Shown: piece by piece, positions 26,889-36,265 of the stretch | How positions within the stretch are numbered: the first letter of the stretch is position 1 | How the letters are laid out: the number at the start of each line of letters is the position of its first letter | Assembly: GCF_019929665.1 (NCBI RefSeq) | Contig: NZ_JAHZPZ010000003.1 | Coordinates: 206,848-270,847, forward strand | Length of the DNA stretch: 64,000 bases | Direction of reading: 5' to 3' | Source of the DNA: Streptococcus infantis | GTDB lineage: Bacteria > Bacillota > Bacilli > Lactobacillales > Streptococcaceae | Position numbers and translations under genes: made by a program | The notes under the pieces: model-generated | What the model was told of the DNA's origin: nothing | The model's database searches: none | The model's input: the letters and a program-made list of their open reading frames with translations, nothing else

Positions 26889-26951
26889 TGATTATATGAT
26901 ACCACTTTTTCAAAAAAAATCAAGGGAAAATTAAAAATTTTGAAAAGGATT

Positions 26952-28223
26952 TCATAAGTTTCGTAATTTATCAATGGTTTCCTTGCGTTGAGCCAGGGCA
27001 CGTTCGTATTTTCCACTATCTTCTGGTGAGAAGTAGCTATGGTTGCGAATTTTTTCTGGCAAGTACTCTTGTTTGACCCAGTGACCTGGGTAGTTATGTG
27101 GATAGAGGTAGTTTTGGGCATTGCCTAATTCCTTGCTACCACTATAGTGGCCATCTCGCAGGTGACGTGGGATTGGTAGGTGACCTGAGGTTTTAAGGTC
27201 AGACAGAGCCTTGTCCATAGCTACATAGGCTGAGTTAGACTTAGGTGAAAGTGCCAAATCAATCACAACATTGGCAATGAGGATGCGGGCTTCGGGGAAA
27301 CCGATCCTCTGTGCTGCATCCAGAGCAGTCACGGTATGAATCTGAGCTTCGGGATTGGCTAAGCCAATATCTTCATAAGCAATCACAGTCAAACGACGAG
27401 CTAGGCTAGGAAGGTCACCAGCCTCTATCAAGCGAGCAGCATAGTGGAGACTAGCATCGACATCGGATCCACGGATGGATTTTTGCAGGGCAGATAGAAC
27501 ATCATAGTGTCCGTCTCCATCCTTGTCCATAGTGATGTAGCTTCTCTGAAGACTATTTTCCATGATGTCGAGCGTGATGTGACGGACACCGTCATCATTT
27601 TCTGGGGTGGAGAGAACTGCCAAATCAAGCGAATTGAAGGCAGAACGGAGATCTCCATTGGTAGATGTTGCGATAAAATCAAGGGCATCATCATCTAACT
27701 CAACTGGGAAATCAAAACCTCTTTCAGGGTCAATCAGGGCTATTTGAACGGCCTCTTTAACATCTTGGTTAGACAAGGGTTCCAACTCAAAAATCTGAAC
27801 ACGGCTACGAATGGCTGGCGTGACAGAAAAGAAAGGATTTTCAGTCGTCGCTCCAATCATAATGACCAGTCCACTTTCCAAGAGAGGCAAGAGGAAGTCT
27901 TGTTTCGTCTTGTCAAGACGATGAATCTCGTCTAGTAGCAGTACAAGGCCACCTGAGAATTTAGCTTCCTCAGCGATTTCTTGGAGGCGTTTTTTACTAT
28001 CAACAGTTGCATTGAAGGTCCGAAAAGCATACTTGGTCGTTCCAGCGATGGCTGAAGCGATACTGGTTTTTCCGATGCCTGGAGGTCCGTAGAGTATCAT
28101 AGAGGATAGGCGATTGGCTTCCACCATACGGCGGATAATCTTGCCTGGTCCAACCAGATGCTCCTGACCGATGACCTGGTCGATGGTTTTGGGGCGCATG
28201 CGAAGCGCGAGATTGTCTGGCAT
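26952..28223 (-). CDS. rarA: Replication-associated recombination protein RarA (MgsA)
   Basis: AAA+ ATPase of the clamp-loader family acting at stalled forks, 423 residues. Visible: MRPKTIDQVIGQEHLVGPGK, Walker A YGPPGIGKTSIA, Walker B LLLDEIHRLDK, sensor 1 GATTENP, and the C-terminal tetramerisation domain with RHLRDGHY and YLYPHNYPGHWVKQEYLP. The frame extends six codons further, but AAAGGA stands six bases before the ATG at 28223. An extended -10 box (TGC-TAAAAT, 28288 to 28280) lies upstream, divergent from the DUF3013 gene. Confidence 0.96.
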   Translation of the reverse strand: MPDNLALRMRPKTIDQVIGQEHLVGPGKIIRRMVEANRLSSMILYGPPGIGKTSIASAIAGTTKYAFRTFNATVDSKKRLQEIAEEAKFSGGLVLLLDEIHRLDKTKQDFLLPLLESGLVIMIGATTENPFFSVTPAIRSRVQIFELEPLSNQDVKEAVQIALIDPERGFDFPVELDDDALDFIATSTNGDLRSAFNSLDLAVLSTPENDDGVRHITLDIMENSLQRSYITMDKDGDGHYDVLSALQKSIRGSDVDASLHYAARLIEAGDLPSLARRLTVIAYEDIGLANPEAQIHTVTALDAAQRIGFPEARILIANVVIDLALSPKSNSAYVAMDKALSDLKTSGHLPIPRHLRDGHYSGSKELGNAQNYLYPHNYPGHWVKQEYLPEKIRNHSYFSPEDSGKYERALAQRKETIDKLRNL

Positions 28224-28338
28224 AGCAGTCCTTTCTAACATGGATTTTCTGATACGAATGTGGTAAGATGGTAGTATCTATTTTAGCATATTTCCGAGTA
28301 TTCGGGGCGATTGAAGAGTCGTATAGAAAGAGGACAAC

Positions 28339-28809
28339 ATGGCAACATACGGATTTTTAGATGTTTTACAAGAAGAGTTGGACAAGAACTTTCCTTTTGA
28401 CTATGAGATTAGCTGGGACAAACGCAATCATGCAGTTGAAGTGAGTTTTCTGCTAGAGGCGCAAAATCCTGCAGGAGTGGAGATGCTAGATGAAGACGGA
28501 GAGGTTTCGTCAGATGATATCCTTTTTGAAGAAGCGATGCTTTTTTATAACCCTGCCAAGTCAACAGTTAATGCAGAAGACTATCTCACAGTCATCCCTT
28601 ATCTGCCGAAGAAAGGTTTTTCTCGTGAATTTTTAGCTTATTTTGCACTATTCCTCAAAGATACTGCAGAGGTTGGACTAGATGCCCTCATGGACTTTTT
28701 GGAAGACCCAGAAGCAGAAGAATTCGTCATGGAATGGAACCAAGAAGTCTTTGAAGAAGGAAAAGTTGGCTTGGAAGAAGGAGAATTTTATCCTTATCCG
28801 AGATATTAG
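28339..28809 (+). CDS. DUF3013 family protein
   Basis: 156 residues, very acidic (many Asp and Glu), no membrane span. Start MATYGFLDVLQEELDKNFPF and the C-terminal region FLEDPEAEEFVMEWNQEVFE match the DUF3013 family found in lactobacilli and streptococci. Function unknown. It begins a gene run DUF3013-Nudix-membrane protein-prmA-rsmE with short gaps or overlaps. The ribosome site is AAAGAGGA. Confidence 0.85.
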   Translation: MATYGFLDVLQEELDKNFPFDYEISWDKRNHAVEVSFLLEAQNPAGVEMLDEDGEVSSDDILFEEAMLFYNPAKSTVNAEDYLTVIPYLPKKGFSREFLAYFALFLKDTAEVGLDALMDFLEDPEAEEFVMEWNQEVFEEGKVGLEEGEFYPYPRY

Positions 28810-28818
28810 GAGTCTAGC

Positions 28819-29247
28819 ATGGAGCTAGAGATTTCTGATTTCACAGGCTGCAAGATTGCCTTACTTTGTGGAGATAGTGTCCTAACTATTCTGCGTGATG
28901 ACAAGCCCAGCATTCCTTGGCCCAATATGTGGGAGTTGCCAGGTGGAGGTCGTGAAGGGGACGAAACTCCTTTTGAATGCGCAGCGCGTGAAGTTTTTGA
29001 AGAGTTAGGGATTCATCTAACTGAAGATAACCTGCTTGGGAGTAAGGTCTACCCAAGTATGCTTTTTGAGAGGAAGCAGTCGGTCTTTATGGTTAGTCAG
29101 TTAAGTCAAGAACAATTTGACAGTATCGTCTTTGGAGATGAAGGGCAGGGCTATAAATTGATGAACATTGAGGAATTTTTGACATCCAGTCAAGTAGTTC
29201 CGCAGTTGCAGGGTAGATTGAGGGATTATTTGGAGGAAGTGAAATGA
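28819..29247 (+). CDS. Nudix hydrolase
   Basis: 142 residues. The Nudix box GGGREGDETPFECAAREV followed by FEELGI (about residues 41-64) has all metal-binding glutamates (REVFEELGI). The preceding DKPSIPWPNMWELPGG is typical of MutT-like enzymes that act on nucleoside diphosphate derivatives. The substrate cannot be told from sequence. It lies 9 bases after the DUF3013 gene, and its stop overlaps the next start (ATGA). Confidence 0.93.
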   Translation: MELEISDFTGCKIALLCGDSVLTILRDDKPSIPWPNMWELPGGGREGDETPFECAAREVFEELGIHLTEDNLLGSKVYPSMLFERKQSVFMVSQLSQEQFDSIVFGDEGQGYKLMNIEEFLTSSQVVPQLQGRLRDYLEEVK

Positions 29248-29645
29248 TTTTTGCGATTGCAACAACCACGTTAAACAAGGAAGTTAAACGCAAACTAAAA
29301 ACTGGACAATACTCTAGGGAAGAAGCTACATTCATTTACATGGAATATTTAAAGTTAAAGAAGCAGAGAGAAAGTGGTACGAAAGTAGCTGGGATCTCTA
29401 TGGCTGTTATTTGGGGATTAATGCTTGTTTTACCCTTACTGAGTGGTGAAGGTCTCGTACTGCCCCTTTCAGTACATTTTTTATTACTGCTACTGCTTGC
29501 AGGAATTGTTCTATTTGTTTATTATCTTATGTTTGGTATTTTTAAACAGCAGATTCATAGCGCAATGAAAGAACACTATACAGATGTGATTGAAGAATTT
29601 AAGAAGAATAAGGAAAATACAAAATGGAAACATGGCAAGAGTTAA
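29244..29645 (+). CDS. Membrane protein of unknown function
   Basis: 133 residues. The cytosolic N-terminus has a basic helix ([20 protein letters not shown]), followed by two or three hydrophobic spans (about 50-72, 76-105) and a charged C-terminal helix. It overlaps the Nudix stop by four bases and the prmA start by 22, so translation is coupled. No family recognised. Confidence 0.7.
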   Translation: MIFAIATTTLNKEVKRKLKTGQYSREEATFIYMEYLKLKKQRESGTKVAGISMAVIWGLMLVLPLLSGEGLVLPLSVHFLLLLLLAGIVLFVYYLMFGIFKQQIHSAMKEHYTDVIEEFKKNKENTKWKHGKS

Positions 29646-30574
29646 AAGTAACGGTTAAGCGTGAGGGAGAGGAATTAGTTTCCAATCTCTTGATCGAGTT
29701 AGGCGCCCAAGGGGTAGCGATCGAAGACAGCATGGACTATGTGGGAAATGTCGACCGTTTCGGTGAGATTTTCCCTGAGGTCGAGCAGCAAGAAGAAATC
29801 GTGGTGACTGCCTACTACCCTGACACAGTTGATGTAGCAGCGGTGGAAGCGGACTTGCAAACTCGTCTTGCAGAATTGACCGACTTTATGGATCTGGGTG
29901 AGGTTAAGATTGGCACGACTGCCTTGGCTGAGGAAGACTGGGCAGATAATTGGAAGAAATACTATGAACCAGCTCGTATCACCCATGATTTGACTATCGT
30001 TCCGTCTTGGACAGACTATGAGGCGACAGCTGGAGAAAAGATTATCAAGCTAGATCCAGGGATGGCCTTTGGGACAGGAACGCATCCGACGACCAAGATG
30101 AGTCTCTTTGCCTTGGAGCAGGTTCTTCGCGGTGGAGAAACAGTCCTGGATGTAGGGACAGGTTCAGGCGTCCTTTCTATTGCTAGCTCGCTTCTGGGTG
30201 CCAAAGAAATCTTCGCCTATGACTTGGACGATGTAGCGGTTCGTGTCGCTCAGGAAAATATTGAACTCAATCCTGGCATGGAAAATATCCATGTAGCCCC
30301 AGGTGATTTGCTCAAGGGCGTGGAGATTGAAGCTGACGTCATCGTGGCCAACATTTTGGCGGATATCCTTATTCATCTGACAGAGGATGCTTATCGCTTG
30401 GTCAAGGACGAAGGCTATCTCATCATGAGCGGGATTATCAAGGACAAGTGGGACATGGTGCGTGAGTCAGCTGAGTCAGCTGGATTTTTCCTTGAAACTC
30501 ACATGATTCAAGGAGAATGGAATGCCTGTGTCTTCAAGAAAACCAAGGATATTTCAGGTGTGATTGGAGGCTAG
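29624..30574 (+). CDS. prmA: Ribosomal protein L11 methyltransferase
   Basis: SAM-dependent trimethylation of ribosomal protein L11, 316 residues. The N-terminal substrate domain begins [20 protein letters not shown]. The C-terminal Rossmann domain has [14 protein letters not shown], motif [16 protein letters not shown] near residue 180, and [10 protein letters not shown] (the N-I-L-A catalytic-type motif). The start overlaps the upstream membrane gene by 22 bases. rsmE follows at once: two RNA- and ribosome-modifying genes in one unit. Confidence 0.97.
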   Translation: METWQELKVTVKREGEELVSNLLIELGAQGVAIEDSMDYVGNVDRFGEIFPEVEQQEEIVVTAYYPDTVDVAAVEADLQTRLAELTDFMDLGEVKIGTTALAEEDWADNWKKYYEPARITHDLTIVPSWTDYEATAGEKIIKLDPGMAFGTGTHPTTKMSLFALEQVLRGGETVLDVGTGSGVLSIASSLLGAKEIFAYDLDDVAVRVAQENIELNPGMENIHVAPGDLLKGVEIEADVIVANILADILIHLTEDAYRLVKDEGYLIMSGIIKDKWDMVRESAESAGFFLETHMIQGEWNACVFKKTKDISGVIGG

Positions 30575-30575
30575 C

Positions 30576-31319
30576 ATGCAGCAATATTTTGTAAAAGGCA
30601 GTGCAATCTCTCCTGTCACTATCGAGGACAAGGAAACCAGCAAGCATATGTTTCAGGTCATGCGCCTGACAGAAGATGATGAGGTGACCTTAGTCTTTGA
30701 TGATGGCATCAAGCGTTTGGCGCGCGTGGTCAATGTAGAAGCCCGTCAGTTGGAGCTGATTGAGGAATTAGCAGACAATGTAGAACTACCAGTTCAAGTG
30801 ACCATCGCATCGGGCTTTCCCAAAGGAGACAAGCTGGAGTTCATCACTCAGAAAGTAACAGAACTCGGAGCTAGTCAGATCTGGGCCTTCCCTGCAGACT
30901 GGTCCGTTGCCAAGTGGGACAGCAAAAAATTGGGGAAAAAGGCCGAGAAACTAGAAAAAATCGCTCTCGGTGCAGCTGAGCAAAGCAAGCGGAACTTTGT
31001 TCCAAGCATAGAGCTGTTTGAGAGAAAATCAGACTTCTTAGCACAACTTGATCAGTTTGATCGTGTCGTGGTTGCTTATGAAGAGTCAGCCAAAGAAGGA
31101 GAATCAGCTGCGCTTATCCAAGCTGTTGCTGGGTTAGAAAAGGGAGCTAAACTGCTCTTTATCTTTGGTCCAGAAGGTGGTTTATCCCCTGCAGAAATTG
31201 AATCTTTTGAAGCCAAAGGAGCAGTCCTAGCAGGACTTGGGCCTCGCATCCTACGAGCAGAAACAGCACCACTTTATGCCTTATCTGCCATAAGTGTTTT
31301 GCTTGAATTAAAGAAATAA
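30576..31319 (+). CDS. rsmE: 16S rRNA (uracil1498-N3)-methyltransferase
   Basis: SPOUT-class methyltransferase, 247 residues. N-terminal PUA-like domain, then the knotted SAM site with FIFGPEGGLSPAEIE and LGPRILRAETAPLYALSAIS. The frame is open four codons further up, but GGAGG at 30566-30570 and the conserved MQQYFV start indicate 30576, two bases after the prmA stop. Confidence 0.96.
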   Translation: MQQYFVKGSAISPVTIEDKETSKHMFQVMRLTEDDEVTLVFDDGIKRLARVVNVEARQLELIEELADNVELPVQVTIASGFPKGDKLEFITQKVTELGASQIWAFPADWSVAKWDSKKLGKKAEKLEKIALGAAEQSKRNFVPSIELFERKSDFLAQLDQFDRVVVAYEESAKEGESAALIQAVAGLEKGAKLLFIFGPEGGLSPAEIESFEAKGAVLAGLGPRILRAETAPLYALSAISVLLELKK

Positions 31320-31329
31320 GAGGAAAAAC

Positions 31330-33126
31330 ATGGAACAAAAACACCGTTCAGAATTTCCCGAAAAGGAACTTTGGGACTTGACAGCCTTATATCAAGATCG
31401 TGAGGACTTCTTGCGTGCGATTGAAAAGGCGCGTGAAGACATCAATCAATTTAGCCGTGACTACAAGGATAATCTTCACACTTTTGAAGATTTTGAAAAG
31501 GCCTTTGCAGAATTGGAGCAAATCTATATCCAGATGAGCCATATTGGTAATTATGCCTTTATGCCTCAGACGACAGATTATAGCAATGAAGAGTTTGCTA
31601 ATATTGCCCAAGCTGGGATGGACTTTGAGACAGATGCAAGTGTTGCCTTAACTTTCTTTGATGATGCCTTAGTGGCTGCAGATGAGGAAGTCTTGGACCG
31701 TTTGGGTGACTTGCCACAATTGACGGCAGCCATTCGTCAGGCGAAAATCAAAAAAGCCCATTATCTTGGAGCTGATGTGGAGAAGGCCTTGACTAATCTT
31801 GGTGAAGTTTTCTACAGTCCACAGGATATCTATACTAAGATGCGTGCTGGGGATTTCGAAATGGCTGACTTTGAAGTCCATGGAAAAACCTACAAAAACA
31901 GCTTTGTGACCTATGAAAATTTCTACCAAAATCACGAGGACGCTGAGGTTCGTGAGAAATCCTTCCGTTCCTTCTCCGAAGGACTCCGTAAGCACCAAAA
32001 CACAGCTGCGGCAGCCTATCTAGCTCAGGTCAAGTCTGAGAAACTGTTGGCAGATATGAAAGGTTATGATTCAGTATTCGACTATCTTTTAGCTGAGCAA
32101 GAAGTAGACCGTGCCATGTTTGACCGCCAGATTGACCTCATCATGAAGGACTTTGCGCCAGTTGCTCAGAGATATCTCAAGCATGTGGCTAAGGTTAATG
32201 GTCTTGAAAAGCTGACCTTTGCTGATTGGAAATTGGATTTGGACAGTGTTCTTAACCCAGAGGTTAGCATTGATGATGCCTACGATTTGGTTATGAAATC
32301 AGTCGCACCACTGGGTCAGGAATATAGTCAAGAAATTGCTCGTTACCAAGAAGAGCGCTGGGTTGACTTCGCTGCCAATAGTGGCAAGGATTCTGGTGGG
32401 TATGCGGCGGATCCATATCGCGTGCACCCTTATGTCCTCATGAGTTGGACAGGCCGTTTGAGCGATGTCTATACCTTGATTCACGAGATTGGGCATTCTG
32501 GTCAATTTATCTTTTCAGACAACCACCAGGGCTTTTTCAACGCCCACATGTCGACTTACTATGTCGAAGCGCCTTCAACCTTCAATGAATTGCTTTTAAG
32601 TGATTATTTGGAACATCAGTCTGACGATCCTCGTCAAAAACGCTTTGCTCTTGCCCACCGTTTGACAGACACCTACTTCCATAACTTTATTACCCACCTC
32701 TTAGAAGCGGCCTTTCAGCGTAAGGTTTATACATTGATTGAAGAAGGGGAAACCTTTGGAGCAAGCAAACTTAATAGCATTATGAAGGAAGTCTTGACGG
32801 ATTTCTGGGGAGATGCTATTGAAATTGACGATGATGCGGCCTTGACTTGGATGCGCCAAGCTCACTATTACATGGGCTTGTATAGTTACACTTACTCTGC
32901 TGGACTAGTCATCTCGACTGCTGGTTACCTTCATCTGAAAAACTCTGAGAATGGAGCTAGAGACTGGCTCAATCTTCTCAAATCAGGTGGTAGCAAGACA
33001 CCACTTGAATCAGCCATGATTATCGGAGCCGATATCTCAACGGATAAACCACTCCGTGATACGATTCAGTTCTTGTCTGATACGGTTGATCAGATCATAG
33101 CTTACAGTGCAGAGTTGGGAGAATAA
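31330..33126 (+). CDS. pepF: Oligoendopeptidase F
   Basis: M3B zinc metallopeptidase that trims peptides of about 5 to 20 residues in the cytosol, 598 residues. The zinc motif is HEIGHSGQF near residue 387, with the third ligand Glu in YVEAPSTFNE. AAGAGGAAAAAC precedes the ATG, 10 bases after rsmE. A perfect hairpin, CAACAATA (33140-33147) with TATTGTTG (33154-33161), follows as a possible terminator. Confidence 0.96.
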   Translation: MEQKHRSEFPEKELWDLTALYQDREDFLRAIEKAREDINQFSRDYKDNLHTFEDFEKAFAELEQIYIQMSHIGNYAFMPQTTDYSNEEFANIAQAGMDFETDASVALTFFDDALVAADEEVLDRLGDLPQLTAAIRQAKIKKAHYLGADVEKALTNLGEVFYSPQDIYTKMRAGDFEMADFEVHGKTYKNSFVTYENFYQNHEDAEVREKSFRSFSEGLRKHQNTAAAAYLAQVKSEKLLADMKGYDSVFDYLLAEQEVDRAMFDRQIDLIMKDFAPVAQRYLKHVAKVNGLEKLTFADWKLDLDSVLNPEVSIDDAYDLVMKSVAPLGQEYSQEIARYQEERWVDFAANSGKDSGGYAADPYRVHPYVLMSWTGRLSDVYTLIHEIGHSGQFIFSDNHQGFFNAHMSTYYVEAPSTFNELLLSDYLEHQSDDPRQKRFALAHRLTDTYFHNFITHLLEAAFQRKVYTLIEEGETFGASKLNSIMKEVLTDFWGDAIEIDDDAALTWMRQAHYYMGLYSYTYSAGLVISTAGYLHLKNSENGARDWLNLLKSGGSKTPLESAMIIGADISTDKPLRDTIQFLSDTVDQIIAYSAELGE

Positions 33127-33139
33127 AATCATAAAAGTG

Positions 33140-33167
33140 CAACAATAGAATTATATTGTTGAGATTT
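33140..33167 (+). terminator. Probable terminator after pepF
   Basis: An 8-base perfect stem, loop GAATTA, then AGATTTT; the T-run is weak. Confidence 0.5.
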
Positions 33168-33171
33168 TAGA

Positions 33172-33336
33172 ATGATATTTATTTTTGGTGGTGATTAAAA
33201 AAAAATTAAAGCAGGAATAGTATTGGCATTCTCTGTACTTTTATTTATACTATCTAATAAGATCGCCCTAAAAATAGCTGAGGTCTGTACTCCTAAATAC
33301 TCTCCTGAGAAGGAGTTATGTAGAGAGTACAGATGA
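33172..33336 (+). pseudogene. Broken small hydrophobic-peptide ORF
   Basis: From ATG 33172 the frame reads MIFIFGGD, a TAA at 33196-33198, then continues KKIKAGIVLAFSVLLFILSN and KIALKIAEVCTPKYSPEKEL to a TGA at 33334. The stop lies at a run of nine A; one extra A would instead join a GTG start (33191, V-I-K-K-K) to the hydrophobic part. Either an in-frame stop or a slippage-prone frame disrupts it. No function recognised. Confidence 0.4.
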
Positions 33337-33352
33337 AGAGTTACTCGTTTTA

Positions 33353-33402
33353 TTTTGAAATATAAGTAAATATGTTAAAATTAATAATGTAAACGTTTTT
33401 AA
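33353..33402 (+). promoter_or_regulatory. Promoter with cre-like site before the choline-binding protein
   Basis: TTTTGA (33353-33358), 17-base spacer, TAAAAT (33376-33381). TGTAAACGTTTTTA at 33388-33401 matches the CcpA operator TGWAARCGYTWWCA at 13 of 14 positions and covers the expected transcription start, a repression position. Confidence 0.65.
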
Positions 33403-33417
33403 AGAAAGGTTAATTTT

Positions 33418-35991
33418 ATGAAAAAGGAACAAGTGCTGATTGGTTTGGGAGTTGCAACTGCAATAGTAACTGCTTTTAATGGTCATGTCCAAGCAGATGA
33501 GGTTACAAATAAACAATCGAATAAAACTACTGTCAGTCAATCAGAGACCAAAAAGGATGTTGAAGTTTCAGAATCAGATGTAAAAAATGCAGAAGTCAAA
33601 CTAAACAAAGCAATTGATGAAGAAAAGAATACTCAGAAGATTGTTGATAAAACGCAACAAGAGTATGCATCTGCTGTAACAAATAAGAACAAAGCAGATG
33701 ACGCTTTGAAACAAGCTCAAGAATTTGCTAAGCAAGCTACACCTGAGAAAATTAAAAATGCAGAAAAGGATCTTGCCACAAAACAAGTAACTGTCAAGAA
33801 AGCCGAAGAAAATTTGGCTGGAGCAAAACAAGGTGAGAAACATGCTCAGACAAGTGTCGAGAACCAACAAACAGTTGTTAATAAGGCAAAAACCCAGGTT
33901 GATCAAAGAGCAACAGACGTAAAAAAGGCACAAGACAAAGTAAGGGTAGCAGAGAATTCTTTTGATTGGAATACATTACGTGAGGTCCAACAAACTGCTG
34001 GGAAATTGGATGTGAAGGTGAAAGCTAACCAAGCTAAAGTGAGTTCTTTAACTAGTGAGTTCTCAAAAGCACAACAAGAAAGAAAAGCACTTGTAGAAAG
34101 AGGAAATAAGAACCGTTCTACTCTTGAAAAGAATTTAAAATCAGCTGGGAATGAGTTTTTAACAGTTACGGTCCCTCACGAGATTCAATCAAATTCTGTT
34201 AGCGAGAGTGATTCCAAGACTCCGCCACTTGAGGAAAAAACTTTCGTAGGAAGTGATGGGAAGACATATTATGTTGCTGCAAACGAAGATGTGAATTTTA
34301 GCGGAGAAAGAACAGAAACTATCGTTGTCTCATCTAAAGATTATGTCAATGTTCCTCATGTGATTGATTATAAAAAGGTTTCTGAAGAAGTTCGTAAATA
34401 CTTAATTGAATTGCGTAGAATCAATGGTATTGATATTCCAGTGCCAGCTGTGACTGACAAGGCTTTGAGATATGGAAAAGCAAGAGCAAATGAAATGGTG
34501 GCAAATAATAAATTGTCACATGATACAAAATTGAAAAATCAAGATTTTGGTTTTAAGGATGCGACTGAAAATGCAACAGCTGGTTCGGTTCCAGAAAAGA
34601 GCCTGTTAAGTGAAAAAGAACTTGCTTATAAAGAGGTCCTATCTTACTTTAATGATTATAGTAATGCCTCGTTATATGGCTCATCAGATCCAAAAGAAGC
34701 ACATAGACGTAACTATGGTCATAGAATTCCATTGCTAGCAGCTTCTGGGACAGGAATGGCTGTTGGAGCATCCTCTAGCGAAAGAACAAGCTATGGCAAT
34801 TATGGAGTGTTAACATTTATTAGTGAGAATAAAGATGTTTATGGAATACTTCCTTCTGGAGCTAAAGGGTATAGTAGTTATTTTTTAGCAAGAGCAGAAA
34901 ATAAAGATAGTAATCCAGATTATAGCGAATTTTACTTTAATGGGAAACGAGTAAAATTCTTACCTAAAATAACCTTCCGTTATGTTTGGAATGAAATCAC
35001 ACATCCTAAAAATCCAGCCTATACTAAAGCTAAAGAGGCTCTGAATAATTTTAGCAGAAAACAAAGGAATGAAGAGACCATAGTAAATGGAAAAATATCG
35101 TCTTTCAACAATAATCTTACTGTTGCTAAAACGACTTTAGATAAAGATCAAAAAGAACTAGACAAAAATAAAAAGCGTCTTGCAGATTTAACAAAACAAA
35201 ATGAAGCTAAGCTAAACGTTTTGAAATCAGCACAAGCAGAATTGAGTAAACAACAAACTATGCTAAATGCTGCTAAATCTGAACTTTCGAAGCAAGAATC
35301 TCAATTAAATCGATTGAAAACAATCAAGAATAATAAATCTCATGCTAGTAAGAATGCGGAACAGTCATTAGCTAATGCTAAAAAAGATTTGACAAAGGCG
35401 CAACAAGATGTCATTGACATCAAAAATGCTCCAAGAAAACTCGACGATGCTAAAAAACAATTGATTAGAGCTAAACAAAAGGTTGAGGAATCTAAAAAAG
35501 CACTTGAAAATGCAAATGTTAAACTAAAAAATGCAAAAGCTAAAAAAGATGCTGTTAAGAAAGAATACACGAAAGTATCTGAAGCATATAAACAATATTT
35601 ATTGTTAAAACAAAAAGCGGCTTCGAAAGGAAGTTGGATTCAATCCTCTGGTCGTTGGTGGTACAGACACAACAATGGTTCTTATACAACTAATGGTTGG
35701 GAACTAATCGACAGTACATGGTATTATTTTGACAGTTCAGGATGGATGCAAACAGGCTGGGTAAAAACAGGCGGTTCATGGTATTATCTTAATTCTTCAG
35801 GTGCAATGCAAACAGGCTGGGTAAAAACAGATGGATTATGGTATTACCTCAATTCTTCGGGAGCAATGCAAACAGGTTGGTTTAGTGTCTCAGGGAAATG
35901 GTACTATGCATATGGTTCAGGTGCCTTAGCAATCAGTACAACTACACCAGATGGTTATAAAGTGAATTATAACGGGGAATGGATCAGATAG
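33418..35991 (+). CDS. Choline-binding surface protein with SEC10/CAP-like domain
   Basis: 857 residues, exported. Signal peptide 1-27 (cleavage after GHVQA). Residues 40-245 are a Lys/Glu/Ala-rich coiled coil. About 310-485 is a folded domain with VRKYLIELRRINGIDIPVPA, ANEMVANNKLSHDT and YGVLTFISENKD, like the CAP-type core of SEC10/PgrA surface-exclusion proteins. A second coiled coil (about 555-733) follows. The last 120 residues are choline-binding repeats (GWVKTGGSWYYLNSSGAMQT type, about five units), which would hold the protein on teichoic-acid phosphocholine. It has no LPxTG motif. AAAGG precedes the ATG. Role probably adhesion or surface; not established. Confidence 0.88.
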   Translation: MKKEQVLIGLGVATAIVTAFNGHVQADEVTNKQSNKTTVSQSETKKDVEVSESDVKNAEVKLNKAIDEEKNTQKIVDKTQQEYASAVTNKNKADDALKQAQEFAKQATPEKIKNAEKDLATKQVTVKKAEENLAGAKQGEKHAQTSVENQQTVVNKAKTQVDQRATDVKKAQDKVRVAENSFDWNTLREVQQTAGKLDVKVKANQAKVSSLTSEFSKAQQERKALVERGNKNRSTLEKNLKSAGNEFLTVTVPHEIQSNSVSESDSKTPPLEEKTFVGSDGKTYYVAANEDVNFSGERTETIVVSSKDYVNVPHVIDYKKVSEEVRKYLIELRRINGIDIPVPAVTDKALRYGKARANEMVANNKLSHDTKLKNQDFGFKDATENATAGSVPEKSLLSEKELAYKEVLSYFNDYSNASLYGSSDPKEAHRRNYGHRIPLLAASGTGMAVGASSSERTSYGNYGVLTFISENKDVYGILPSGAKGYSSYFLARAENKDSNPDYSEFYFNGKRVKFLPKITFRYVWNEITHPKNPAYTKAKEALNNFSRKQRNEETIVNGKISSFNNNLTVAKTTLDKDQKELDKNKKRLADLTKQNEAKLNVLKSAQAELSKQQTMLNAAKSELSKQESQLNRLKTIKNNKSHASKNAEQSLANAKKDLTKAQQDVIDIKNAPRKLDDAKKQLIRAKQKVEESKKALENANVKLKNAKAKKDAVKKEYTKVSEAYKQYLLLKQKAASKGSWIQSSGRWWYRHNNGSYTTNGWELIDSTWYYFDSSGWMQTGWVKTGGSWYYLNSSGAMQTGWVKTDGLWYYLNSSGAMQTGWFSVSGKWYYAYGSGALAISTTTPDGYKVNYNGEWIR

Positions 35992-36207
35992 ACAAATTAA
36001 AAGTTATATAATGTTACTTAGTATATATTATTTAAGGTATTTGTAAAGAATTACAAATGAATATAGGTTACCAATTATAACAGATTTTGAGAACAATTTT
36101 AAAACAAGAATAATAGTCAACATCTTTTTAGAATGTATAGGTCGAATAGTTCACAATTTAAGAAAAAATTGAAATTAATTTTTCAATCATGTTTCCAAGC
36201 ACTTTTC

Positions 36208-36236
36208 TTGAAACCCTTTCCTTCTTCTGATAGACT
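36208..36236 (+). promoter_or_regulatory. Promoter of the aquaporin gene
   Basis: TTGAAA (36208-36213), 17-base spacer ending TGA, TAGACT (36231-36236). The preceding 36000-36200 stretch is AT-rich and holds only an imperfect hairpin near 36170-36188. Confidence 0.75.
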
Positions 36237-36265
36237 AATACATAGTTTGAAAAAGGAGACTTGAT

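Noticed and set aside
26849..27121. Minus-strand frame of 90 codons over the rarA end and 6S promoter
   Set aside because: Off-frame shadow of rarA continued by chance into AT-rich promoter DNA.
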